Shown one piece after another: positions 14,672 to 22,950 of a stretch of DNA of 27,834 nt. The notes beneath the pieces are model-generated. The model made no database searches. It was not told the origin of the DNA and saw nothing but the letters and a program-made list of their open reading frames with translations. Numbering within the stretch: the stretch's first letter is position 1; each line of letters opens with the position of its first letter. Source of the stretch: a virus; IMG/VR virus record IMGVR_UViG_3300048048_000041, positions 1 to 27,834 of that record, one strand, 5' to 3'. Both the position numbers and the translations under genes were made by a program.

Positions 14672-16840
14672 ATGCCCAATCAAAACACCAAAGCCCACAA
14701 GGCGCTGCAGATGTGCTTTGTCCTGCTCCTTGCAGCTTGCTGGCTTGTGCAAGACACCTATACCGGTATTCACCAAGATTCCTTCCTTTATAACTTTTTG
14801 GCATTACTTCATCAGATACCAGAAAATTTTAGGCACGATCTTTTCATGGAGTTCGGTGGACAGGGAAACTATACCTTGTTCCCTACACTCTACCGTCATT
14901 TTGTGTCTGTTTTAGGGTTGCAAACGGCGGCTCTCGCCTTGACCATTGTGGCGAAGCTGGTGTACTTTGCCGGTCTGATCTGTCTGATCCGACGTCTGGT
15001 GGGGCCTTATTGGATAACGTGCCTGGCTGGCGTTATTCTAGTGTCACCGTATTATGATGGGTTTAAAGTTTTTCTTTATGCATACTCTAATCTGACGCCG
15101 CGTATTTTCGCAGAAGCCCTTTGTCTGTTTTCCTTGCGGATCCTTTGGGATCGGCACTATGGCGCCGCAGCACTACTCATTTGTTGTGCGGGCGCCCTGC
15201 ATCCCCTCATGACGACAGTGGGCGGACTGCTGCTATGTCTGACCCTTGTAACAGACACGGCTTTTAGCGTGCGTATCAGGCTATCCATTGCACTAGGCGG
15301 CATAGTGGCTGGCGCAGCACTGCTTCTCTCTGTAGTGGGGATTGATGCCATACGACCTCAGCTTGATGAACGCTGGGTCAATATCATGAGCCTTACTGGC
15401 AACGCCTATCAGTTACCCGACAAATGGAACTTTGATATGGGGTGCAAACCCCTGTATTTCATGCTGATACTAGGTCTAGCGCATTATCTTCGCCTGATCG
15501 ACGGCAAGAGAGTGATGTGGTGCCTTGTAGTCAGCGTTTTACTACTACTAGGGGTCTGGATTGTCGGCAGCGGGGTCCTGCGGAATGCATTCATTACGCA
15601 GTTGCAGCCATGGCGTGGATTATGGCTGCTCCAGATTGTCGGCATCATTCTGAATGTCCGGCTGCTGCTCGTTCTCTGGCAGGGAAGCGTGCCACAGCGC
15701 TGGGCGGCCACATTGCTCACCCTGGCTTTTTTCAATATTGGCTTTCTAGGACTGCACGTCACACCGTCGGCGGCACTGTTTCTCGCCATCAGCGCTTGCG
15801 TACTGTGGGCGCTGCTGTCGCGGGTGCCATCGCAATATTTTGAAACCCGCACAATGCGTTTGCTGCCATGGGTAGTCATTGCGCCGCAATGCGTAGCCTA
15901 TCTGCAATCCGTGGTGGAGCTTTGGATTCTTGTCGTACCAATCCTGTTTTATGCCCTGGTACGCTGCGCCAGTGCCCGTGGCGTGATCACTGCTGCGTGT
16001 GCGCTGCTGGCGGTCGGGATGGCGCCTCTCGTGGGCGAGACGATGATGCCACTCAGTTCCATGATCTGCTTCCTGATCTGGATGGCAGCCACCGATCACA
16101 AGCATCCACTGTGGGTGCGTTCCCCGGTTAAAGCCTTTCTGCTAGTGGCTTTAGGCGTGCTATGCGCACAGGGTGTGCCTGATTTTCTGGCTCTTTTCGA
16201 GAAAGAATTCGAAAAGACCATCTTACCAGCACTTGGTGACTCAATGCAGACCACAGAGCTGATGGTGCTCGCAGCCTGTGGTGTGGCTTTTTTCTGGATT
16301 CGCCATAAATGGCAGCCACCTTACGAAAAGGTGCTCCTCCCCTTGCTGGGGCTGGCCACCTTTACCGGCGCCTTTAACTTCTGGTTGCCAACCCAGGCAC
16401 AACTCTCTGCCTATAATCAGCCATGGGCTGATGCCTTGCAAAGCAGAATTCCCAAGGATGCGGTAGTACTCAGTGATCGTGGCGTGGATTGGAGCTGGTT
16501 TGTACTGCATCGCAGCTTTTACGAAAGCAACGTGCAACTTTTTGGGCCGGTTTTCTCGCGGAGAACCGCCACCGAAGGCTACCGGCGGCGCCTGTTCCTT
16601 TGCGGAATTGATGGCGATTTCTGTCTCCATGTCACTTCAGCGTTTGGCCAGGACGGTACCCACGTGCTGACAGACCCGGATATCGGCAGGATCTGCTCAG
16701 ATCGCGCACTGGATTTCCTGGTGCTGCGAGGCCGTTATCGGGACAGCATCGAGGTGGTAGCGGATTCGTCTGGCCAGCCCAATTCCCTGATTGCCTGCGC
16801 CCCACTACGCAGCACAGAGCGGCTATCGAAGACCCCCTGA
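14672..16840 (+). CDS. Large polytopic membrane protein, GT-C glycosyltransferase-like
   Basis: A 722-aa protein. ATG 14672 lacks a Shine-Dalgarno site; an in-frame ATG at 14711 (residue 14) is preceded by AAGG and is a possible start. The first membrane segment at ~12-27 is followed by an acidic periplasmic-type loop containing TYTGIHQDSF, reminiscent of the acidic loop of GT-C enzymes. About fifteen further hydrophobic segments extend to ~590. The final ~140 residues are soluble, with IPKDAVVLSDRGVDWSWFVL and a cluster FSRRTATEGYRRR. GT-C enzymes transfer sugars from polyprenyl-phosphate donors outside the inner membrane, which would suit a GtrC-type role next to GtrA. That role is inferred; the specific family was not identified. 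Confidence 0.6.
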   Translation: MPNQNTKAHKALQMCFVLLLAACWLVQDTYTGIHQDSFLYNFLALLHQIPENFRHDLFMEFGGQGNYTLFPTLYRHFVSVLGLQTAALALTIVAKLVYFAGLICLIRRLVGPYWITCLAGVILVSPYYDGFKVFLYAYSNLTPRIFAEALCLFSLRILWDRHYGAAALLICCAGALHPLMTTVGGLLLCLTLVTDTAFSVRIRLSIALGGIVAGAALLLSVVGIDAIRPQLDERWVNIMSLTGNAYQLPDKWNFDMGCKPLYFMLILGLAHYLRLIDGKRVMWCLVVSVLLLLGVWIVGSGVLRNAFITQLQPWRGLWLLQIVGIILNVRLLLVLWQGSVPQRWAATLLTLAFFNIGFLGLHVTPSAALFLAISACVLWALLSRVPSQYFETRTMRLLPWVVIAPQCVAYLQSVVELWILVVPILFYALVRCASARGVITAACALLAVGMAPLVGETMMPLSSMICFLIWMAATDHKHPLWVRSPVKAFLLVALGVLCAQGVPDFLALFEKEFEKTILPALGDSMQTTELMVLAACGVAFFWIRHKWQPPYEKVLLPLLGLATFTGAFNFWLPTQAQLSAYNQPWADALQSRIPKDAVVLSDRGVDWSWFVLHRSFYESNVQLFGPVFSRRTATEGYRRRLFLCGIDGDFCLHVTSAFGQDGTHVLTDPDIGRICSDRALDFLVLRGRYRDSIEVVADSSGQPNSLIACAPLRSTERLSKTP

Positions 16841-16871
16841 TTTCACTGCGGAGCCTGAATTCAATTGTCTG

Positions 16872-16898
16872 AATGGAGTGTTTCCGCTGCACTCCATT
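16872..16898 (+). terminator. Hairpin after the cassette, possible terminator
   Basis: AATGGAGTG and CACTCCATT form a perfect 9-bp stem with a 9-base loop, 31 bases after the stop of the 722-aa gene. No T-run follows on either strand, so it is not a canonical intrinsic terminator; it may protect the 3' end or pause polymerase. Confidence 0.35.
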
Positions 16899-17041
16899 GT
16901 TGCGGCAGAACGGCTTCTGGGAAGAATCTGTCACGTGGTACGTCGCTGCGTAGCAAGCGTAGAGAGACGCCTGCGGCTTTCTCAACATACGCCATTAGCA
17001 TACTCTATCATCCTATTTTGTAGGGAGGCAAAGCGAACAAT

Positions 17042-17061
17042 GAGCGGAAGCGAATTGCACC
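17042..17061 (+). repeat. REP-like repeat copy A
   Basis: A 20-base match to the consensus GAGCGNNAGCGRATTGCGCC with one deviation (GCACC end). It is preceded by AAT like the other copies. Confidence 0.6.
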
Positions 17062-17113
17062 TTTCGCGTCTACCCAACCTGCTTCACCGCGCCAGCGTAA
17101 GGAATGCGCGTTC

Positions 17114-17134
17114 GGCGCAATTCGCTCATCGCTC
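17114..17134 (-). repeat. REP-like repeat copy B (inverted)
   Basis: On the minus strand this reads GAGCG, four bases, GCGAATTGCGCC, one base longer in the variable centre than copies A and C. Its inverted orientation relative to A and C is the arrangement seen in REP clusters. Confidence 0.6.
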
Positions 17135-17200
17135 ATTGGCACCCCACATTATTGGCATGACAATCGATTCGTAGATTGCGCCGCGCCAGCGGGAATAATG

Positions 17201-17220
17201 GAGCGTAGCGGATTTGCGCC
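17201..17220 (+). repeat. REP-like repeat copy C
   Basis: GAGCGTAGCGGATTTGCGCC matches the consensus and its last eight bases form the left arm of the hairpin at 17213-17248. Confidence 0.6.
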
Positions 17221-17248
17221 GACCAAGCCTCCGCCCGGAGGGCGCAAA
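17213..17248. repeat. Strong nested hairpin
   Basis: The outer arms TTTGCGC(C) at 17213-17220 and GGCGCAAA at 17241-17248 enclose an inner stem CCTCC/GGAGG (17228-17232 and 17237-17241) with loop GCCC. One side has an internal bulge. No T-run is present on either strand. It lies 89-124 bases downstream of the nozzle-like gene stop, so it could act on either convergent transcript. Confidence 0.6.
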
Positions 17249-17336
17249 CCATCAGATAGCGAATCATTCAGTAACGGCACCGACTCATGCGACATCACCC
17301 GATTATCACAATGCCCGTCGCTACGCGGAATGGCAA

Positions 17337-18524
17337 TCAGGCGCACACCACCCTATCCCCAAACACTACATTTTTCCCAGCAGCACCAGCGATGTCCGCA
17401 AGGCGCCGACCGCTCGTTTCCACCAGCGTCCCCACCGCCGTGCCCATCACAAAACCATTCTCCGCGAGCCACAGCGCCGTGGCCTGACCGCCCTGCGATG
17501 CATCAGTGCCAGCGATTTGCGCATCAACCAGAATGGCACTCCCAGGCACCGGAGGACGTGCCTTGCGTGGCTGCACTTCAAGCGCATCAGGCGAATTGCC
17601 CGCCAGAAAGATGACGTGATCGGCCTGCCCCACCCAGATTCCACCATCCACCGGAGCGACAAAGGTGATGCGCTGGGGCATCTGGATGAAGCCATGGCGC
17701 GCATCATGCAGGTGGTAAGCCAGCGCTTCCGAGAAGTTCAGGATGTTTCGTGTAGCCGTCAGGAGCCGCCCGCGCCAGTAGGCCAGATAGCGCCCTGTGG
17801 GCATCGGCTCCAGGTGGCGGAACTGTGCAGCGGCGCCAGAGGCAGACAACAGCGGCAGGCTGATTTGCGGGGTGGCGACAGGATAGTCTTCACCACGCGT
17901 GAATTCACCACCATTCTGGCTCGTAAAGTAAAGACGCACACGTTTGACCGTGGCATCCAAGCAAAGCGGGCAGGTTATGCCCAAGCCACCGGCTTCCTGC
18001 AGCGTCACGAAGGTGGCTTCTGAAACGGCCGATTCCGTCTCGCCACGTAGCCAGGAGAGCGCCACGCCGTAGGTGCCCGGTTCCAGGCTGCCTTCCTGCG
18101 TAACCTGCACCATCGGTGAGGGTGGCGTATCCAGCGTGAAGCGGTATGCGCTGCCACCATCAAAGGTAAAAAGTCCTTCGGGGCCGGCAACGATAACCTG
18201 ACCGTTGAGCGCGATGTGGCTGACAGGATCATCGCCAATCGTGGCGAGCGTCTGGGTGGTCCAGCTCTGCGTATCCACACGTACCCAATCCCTGCCCTGC
18301 GTGGCAAAGGTGTCGCCGAACAGTTCGCTGTGCCAGAGGTTATCCAGCCGCAGACTGCTCACGCGCCGCAGGCCTGGGCGCAGGCGCGCACGGCCATCGT
18401 CGGAGATGTCGAGATTGACGGCATCGCGCACGTAGAGGCGCGGGGCATCGCCACCGATCTGCAGGGCGGCGTCATCATCTTCGGTATCAATGCCCGCGAG
18501 CGGACCAATCTGGATGTCTGTCAT
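17337..18524 (-). CDS. Phage nozzle/tail-stabilisation-like beta-propeller protein
   Basis: A 395-aa protein whose ATG overlaps the upstream stop as ATGA (18521-18524). The N-terminus carries NLDISDDGRARLRPGLRRV at ~38-56, a pattern I associate with P22 gp10/T7 gp12-like tail proteins that sit below the adaptor. The rest is beta-rich with repeated blades, including RYLAYWRGRLLTATRNILNF near 245-265 and GIWVGQADHVIFLAG near 295. It should form the distal short-tail channel and plug packaged DNA. Assignment rests on pattern and context and could instead be another beta-propeller tail protein. It is the last late gene before the antisense cassette. Confidence 0.6.
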   Translation of the reverse strand: MTDIQIGPLAGIDTEDDDAALQIGGDAPRLYVRDAVNLDISDDGRARLRPGLRRVSSLRLDNLWHSELFGDTFATQGRDWVRVDTQSWTTQTLATIGDDPVSHIALNGQVIVAGPEGLFTFDGGSAYRFTLDTPPSPMVQVTQEGSLEPGTYGVALSWLRGETESAVSEATFVTLQEAGGLGITCPLCLDATVKRVRLYFTSQNGGEFTRGEDYPVATPQISLPLLSASGAAAQFRHLEPMPTGRYLAYWRGRLLTATRNILNFSEALAYHLHDARHGFIQMPQRITFVAPVDGGIWVGQADHVIFLAGNSPDALEVQPRKARPPVPGSAILVDAQIAGTDASQGGQATALWLAENGFVMGTAVGTLVETSGRRLADIAGAAGKNVVFGDRVVCA

Positions 18525-21340
18525 GATAGGGGTGCCCCTTTACGGTAAGTTTCGGCATTGCCATCCGGGCGGATGTATTGCGTCTTGAGTTTGATGTCTG
18601 GTGTGGCAACAGCCAAAGCAGTAAATCCGTTTGTGGCGGTGCGCTGTGAAGCGATCACCACGGCAGCCTGTTTCACCTTCATGCGACTGTCGAAGGCATC
18701 CAGGGTGTAGTCGCTGGTAAAGGCATCAAATCCTGTTGCCCGCACATCGCGAATCTTCAGCGAAACCCACGCCGTTCCAAAGCTCTGCGAATCCCAGCCC
18801 GTGGGAATCGTCGGCATGGGTGACCCGACATGCAGGGTCTGCCAGGTGTAACCGTCCGCAATCTCCCTGCCGCTTGCGCCCAGGCCCGCGTTATCTGTGC
18901 CAGCCGGATAGACGCGCCGGTTGAAATTCTCGATGTCCAGCGCCCCCATCCTGCCGAGGTCAATGCCCTGCCCCGCAATTGTCTGCGGCCCCGTATAGTG
19001 GATCGTTACCGTTGGCTTACCATACGTGGTGTCTGGCGTCTCCACATCATCGCCCAGCTGCTCCGCCGTCTGCGGGAATGGCCCTAGCGTCTGATACCCA
19101 TGACGCGAAGGCGCATAGCCCGCAGGCTTGATGTACTGCCGGCGCAGTGTCAGCGTTGGCGTGCCTGCCGCCGTCAGCGTCCCCAGCGAACTAGCTGTCA
19201 GGAAGCGGTGGCGATTCGTCACAACAGGCGAACCCAGCTTGATGCCCGGATTCCTCGAATCCCCGCCGACATCAATGTAGTTGCCGGCCTTGCCCCATTT
19301 CAACGCCTCTGCCGGTGCCCCGTTTGGCGCCCAGATCGTCCAGGGCGACATGCGCGGATAGTTGCTCGTATCAAACTCTTGCGACTGCCCGACAGAGCTC
19401 GCCGTCAGCGTGCGAATCCACAGCGAAACCGTCACCGTGCCACATGCGAACGAACCCACCCCCGAATCAATCCGGATGCCGTTGGCCTGCATATCCGGGC
19501 TGCCCGCCGCCAACGCCGAGAATCCCGCCGCGTACACCACCTGCTGATTCAGCGCCACCGTGCCATCGAACTTCAGCGTTTCCAGGCCGCGAGGGAACAC
19601 CTTCTGCGTGGCAGGCGGATCTTCCGTCGTCTTCTCCGCGCGCAGCTTCGTACCCATCAGCAGCTTATTCACGCCAGAGGGATAGATCCACTGGCGCCTG
19701 TCCTTGATCACCGTATTGCCGAAGGCCAGCGAGGAGATACCATCAAGCGCATAGCGCCGCCACTGCGTGCGCACCGCAGGCGTACCGAAGATTCTGGAAT
19801 CATGCCCATAGGCGTACAACTGTGGCGTCTTGTTCTTTACTGTTGGCGATCCGTAAGTCACCGACCTGATCCCATCCGGATAGAAGATCGTCCAGTGAAT
19901 CCGCAGAGACGGCGCCTCCCAGCCTAACCGGCTAAACCCGGTCGGCGCCACATAGTGCCGCCACAGCTTTACCTCCGGCCCCTTCAGTGTTGGCGGCGCG
20001 ATACTCTCCACCGTCGGAATCTTCACCGTGCGCACCCGGTACGCCACCATCGGCGAGCCCATCGCCAGCGCATTCAGATTGCTGTAAATCGTGAAGCTGC
20101 GCCGCGTGTTCACCACGCTCGCCGCCCTGCCATACCCCGCCGTCACAAAGCCCGCAGGCGCCAGCACCCGCGCCGCGTTGTAGATCGTGTGGTACTTTTC
20201 AAAGCGGATCGAATCAATCCCCTCCAGGCGATATGTCCGCACCCGGTGGCTCACCATCTTCAGCGTAAGCGCCGGCGCCGCCACCCCGGCAGGCTTCACA
20301 GTCCGGGCCTTGTTCTCAACCGCAGGGGAAGGCAAGGGATGCGGACTGGTGGCAAAGGTTGCAATCGTCCGGTTGCGGTTCTCCACCGTCACATACTTCG
20401 ACATCACAGGCGGATCCAACGAAGTCGAATCATCTGTCTGCGCATACTGCGTGATGAAGCGTGCCCAGTTCCAGACCTTCGACGCCCCCCAGCGATATTC
20501 CTCCCGCACATCCGGCAAAAACCCCGCAGGGCTCACCGTCTGCGTGCGCGTCCAGATCCGCGCTGAACCAAACACCCCGGCAATCCCGCGCGGATAGCAA
20601 TACTGCACCTCTGGAACAATGCGCGTGCCGAACCGCAAGCCATCCCAGCCGAACGGAATGGCCGTCTGCCCGTAGCCCATCAGCGGCGTGCCAAACGCCG
20701 AAGTCTTGAACCCCTCCCCCACCTCCACATAGCGTGGCGAATCCGATACCCACGGCCCCCCCGTCGCCAGCAGGCTCACGCCCGAGGGGTACAGATTGCG
20801 GATCTCCAGCGTGGCCGACGTGTCACCACCAACATACAGCCGATTGAACCCGCCCGGCTTCAGATAGCGGGTACGCAACTCGATAGTCAGCGCCCCCGAA
20901 GCCAGCGTGGAAAACCCCGCCAGCGGCTGATACTGCCGCATCAACACCAGCGTCGGCTTGCCATAGGCCGCCGTGTTGATCGCCCCACCGCCCACATCCT
21001 GCCGCCAGCGCCAGGGATGCGGCGAGCCAAACACTGCCGATGCATCTATGCCCGCGGGCCTGGCGCGAGTCAGCCAATTCCAGACAGCAGGGCTTCCGCC
21101 CGCCGCATCAAAAATTCCAGACGGTCTGGCAACCTGCTGTACCAAACGAATGGCCGCGGCAATCGACAGATCCGGCGCCGCAATGCCATGTGCCGAAACA
21201 TACTGATCAAGCGCGGAGTTTCCGTCGCCATTAACGTAGCCAGACTCGTTGTAGCCATACGCGACATAGACTTCCACGTCCACATCGAAATAGCCCATTT
21301 CAAGGTAATAATCCTCGAAATAGTTGGCGGCGTCAGTCAT
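18521..21340 (-). CDS. Repeat-built phage fibre-like protein
   Basis: A 939-aa protein. Residues ~65-930 are about thirty imperfect repeats of 22-25 residues with the pattern Pro-x-Gly-(Ile/Phe)-x5-(Phe/Tyr)-Gly-x-Pro-x-Val then an Arg-rich turn; for example YPDGIRSVTYGSPTVKN and ATGFDAFTSDYTLDAFDSRM are loosely equivalent units. The regular spacing suggests stacked beta-hairpins or a beta-solenoid fibre. The N-terminal 60 residues are acidic and Tyr-rich and may attach to the tail. No endosialidase or lyase motif is recognised. Gene position after the LamG pair and before the nozzle-like gene supports a receptor-reading or tail-decoration role. The Shine-Dalgarno site is weak and it may be coupled to the upstream LamG gene, 14 bases away. 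Confidence 0.6.
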   Translation of the reverse strand: MTDAANYFEDYYLEMGYFDVDVEVYVAYGYNESGYVNGDGNSALDQYVSAHGIAAPDLSIAAAIRLVQQVARPSGIFDAAGGSPAVWNWLTRARPAGIDASAVFGSPHPWRWRQDVGGGAINTAAYGKPTLVLMRQYQPLAGFSTLASGALTIELRTRYLKPGGFNRLYVGGDTSATLEIRNLYPSGVSLLATGGPWVSDSPRYVEVGEGFKTSAFGTPLMGYGQTAIPFGWDGLRFGTRIVPEVQYCYPRGIAGVFGSARIWTRTQTVSPAGFLPDVREEYRWGASKVWNWARFITQYAQTDDSTSLDPPVMSKYVTVENRNRTIATFATSPHPLPSPAVENKARTVKPAGVAAPALTLKMVSHRVRTYRLEGIDSIRFEKYHTIYNAARVLAPAGFVTAGYGRAASVVNTRRSFTIYSNLNALAMGSPMVAYRVRTVKIPTVESIAPPTLKGPEVKLWRHYVAPTGFSRLGWEAPSLRIHWTIFYPDGIRSVTYGSPTVKNKTPQLYAYGHDSRIFGTPAVRTQWRRYALDGISSLAFGNTVIKDRRQWIYPSGVNKLLMGTKLRAEKTTEDPPATQKVFPRGLETLKFDGTVALNQQVVYAAGFSALAAGSPDMQANGIRIDSGVGSFACGTVTVSLWIRTLTASSVGQSQEFDTSNYPRMSPWTIWAPNGAPAEALKWGKAGNYIDVGGDSRNPGIKLGSPVVTNRHRFLTASSLGTLTAAGTPTLTLRRQYIKPAGYAPSRHGYQTLGPFPQTAEQLGDDVETPDTTYGKPTVTIHYTGPQTIAGQGIDLGRMGALDIENFNRRVYPAGTDNAGLGASGREIADGYTWQTLHVGSPMPTIPTGWDSQSFGTAWVSLKIRDVRATGFDAFTSDYTLDAFDSRMKVKQAAVVIASQRTATNGFTALAVATPDIKLKTQYIRPDGNAETYRKGAPLS

Positions 21341-21354
21341 GGCGTGCCCGTCAT

Positions 21355-22149
21355 TTAGGCAAAAGCGCCGGCAGCCAAGCGGGCGTGCAGTGCTACGCGG
21401 TCAGCGGACAGGCAGGTGTTGTAGAACGCAATCTCATCAATGATGGCTGTCCCAACGCTATCAGAATATGGGTCTGTCAGCACGCCACCATAGGATCTTG
21501 CTACTGTCGATAATGTGGTGGCAGACGCTACCTTTGCTACTGGCGTGCCATTGATATATAGAACGGCTGTACTGCCGTTGTAGGTAGCTGCTACATGCAC
21601 CCAATCGTAAAGATTCAAATTAACAGGCGCCTGCACGTATGCCCCGGAAGCAGCGCTGGAGAAGAAACAAAGCGATGGCGCAAACCTACCATTGTCGCAG
21701 ATGCGGATGCCAAAGCGGTTTATGCCTGAACTCGATGCCGAGGAGAATTCAAACAATGGAAAGTAGGAGGTTGTCGAGAACAGCTTCGCCATGCCTTCCA
21801 TCGTGATATTGTTGCCCACAGGAAAGACCGACCACAGGGTAGCCGCAGGAGTGCCATATATACCGGCGCCATTATTTGACATACCTCTGTCGCTACTCGC
21901 CGAAAGCCCTCCGCGCATTGGCATCATGCTGCCACTTAAAGTCAGATAGTTCCCATTCCCGCTGGCATCTGGAATTTTCGTGGTTCCATATTCCTCATTG
22001 AATCGCCAATAGGCAACCGGATTGTCGGCCATCACTGCGGCGGCATAGCGATCAGACTCAAATGCCGTTTTGATGTTGGTCAGGTTTGTATCCATCTCGT
22101 CATGCGTGAGTGGAGTCCCCTTACCGGCCCGAGTAATTATGCTGACCAT
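21355..22149 (-). CDS. LamG/concanavalin-fold phage receptor-binding-type protein (copy 2)
   Basis: A 264-aa protein with a strong GAGAGGGG site before ATG 22149. The N-terminus has the phage fibre signature KGTPLTHDEMDTNLTNIK (10-27). Residues ~38-250 fit a LamG_3-like jelly roll: VAYWRFNEEYGTTKIPDASG at the start, WVHVAATYNGSTAVLYINGT near 185-205, and IIDEIAFYNTCLSADRVALH at the end. Such domains bind carbohydrate or protein and are used in phage adhesins. It is paralogous to the adjacent 261-aa protein: ends are conserved and the middle differs. It is slightly less GC-rich than its neighbours. Confidence 0.8.
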   Translation of the reverse strand: MVSIITRAGKGTPLTHDEMDTNLTNIKTAFESDRYAAAVMADNPVAYWRFNEEYGTTKIPDASGNGNYLTLSGSMMPMRGGLSASSDRGMSNNGAGIYGTPAATLWSVFPVGNNITMEGMAKLFSTTSYFPLFEFSSASSSGINRFGIRICDNGRFAPSLCFFSSAASGAYVQAPVNLNLYDWVHVAATYNGSTAVLYINGTPVAKVASATTLSTVARSYGGVLTDPYSDSVGTAIIDEIAFYNTCLSADRVALHARLAAGAFA

Positions 22150-22158
22150 AATCCCCTC

Positions 22159-22944
22159 TCAGACAGATGCGCCGGCAGCCAGCCGCGCATGCAGCGCAAT
22201 ACGGTCTGCAGTCAGTGCTGTACTGTAAAGCGCCAGATCACTGAAATGCCCCGTCGCTGACGGGTCCCCCCAGTTATCCTTTCCCATTCCACCAACAGAA
22301 CGCACGGCGGCAGTCATATAGCTGGCGGCAGCCACACTCACAGCCAGCGACCCATTCACGTAGATCATGAGATTGGCCCCATCGTACACAAGCGCCAGGT
22401 GATGCCATTCGTAGAGCGGCAGACTGAAGGGGACAACCGGCTCGACCATCGCAGCGCTGGCGCTCCACAGGCGAGCACGTGGCACATTACCGCGCCAAAT
22501 CAACATGAGCCCGCTGATGGCGCTGCTCTGTGCGATTCCAATGCCGAATATCTGGGAGAAATCGGCCCCGCTTGCGTCAAATCTCGCCAGCACCTCAATG
22601 GTGAATTTCCCTGTGTCTGCAAATCCGGCTGCGCTGGACGGCATACTGAACATCCCGGAACTGCCCATGTATCGCGCTAGCCTGCCAGCCCCCAAGGCCG
22701 GGTACTGCTGGGAGGTACTTGCTGAGGTAGCATCCCGCCCGTTGCCAGATGAGTCTGCAAGAGCCGTTGTGCCATACGCCTCATTGAGCCGCCAATACGC
22801 ATAAGGCACATCTGCCAGAACGGCAGCCGCGTAGTGATCTGCCACGGCAGTCTCCACCGCCGCTTTCAGGTTCGTGAAGTTCCCATCCAACTCCGCATGT
22901 GTCAGCGGAGAGCCCTTCGCGGTTCGCGTGACAATATCGACCAT
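22159..22944 (-). CDS. LamG/concanavalin-fold phage receptor-binding-type protein (copy 1)
   Basis: A 261-aa paralogue of the next gene. The N-terminus is KGSPLTHAELDGNFTNLK. The LamG body runs from YAYWRLNEAYGTTALADSSG through YEWHHLALVYDGANLMIYVN to the shared end LYSTALTADRIALHARLAAG. The start at 22944 has only a weak AGGA very close to the ATG, so coupling to the gene nine bases upstream (stop at 22951) is likely. Role inferred: virion surface adhesin or fibre tip, with two specificities offered by the pair. Confidence 0.8.
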   Translation of the reverse strand: MVDIVTRTAKGSPLTHAELDGNFTNLKAAVETAVADHYAAAVLADVPYAYWRLNEAYGTTALADSSGNGRDATSASTSQQYPALGAGRLARYMGSSGMFSMPSSAAGFADTGKFTIEVLARFDASGADFSQIFGIGIAQSSAISGLMLIWRGNVPRARLWSASAAMVEPVVPFSLPLYEWHHLALVYDGANLMIYVNGSLAVSVAAASYMTAAVRSVGGMGKDNWGDPSATGHFSDLALYSTALTADRIALHARLAAGASV

Positions 22945-22950
22945 ATCCTG

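Larger units (their letters stand above)
16841..17336. other. Non-coding junction between cassette and phage genes
   Basis: These 496 bases separate the convergent ends of the 722-aa gene and the nozzle-like gene. No convincing ORF is seen. It contains a 9-bp hairpin (16872-16898), three REP-like repeats (17042-17220), an 11-bp direct repeat CCGCGCCAGCG (17087-17097 and 17181-17191) and a nested hairpin (17213-17248). Confidence 0.7.

Noticed and set aside
21355-22944. Diversity-generating retroelement acting on the LamG genes
   Set aside because: The pair diverges broadly rather than at adenine-templated positions, and no reverse transcriptase or template repeat is in the window.
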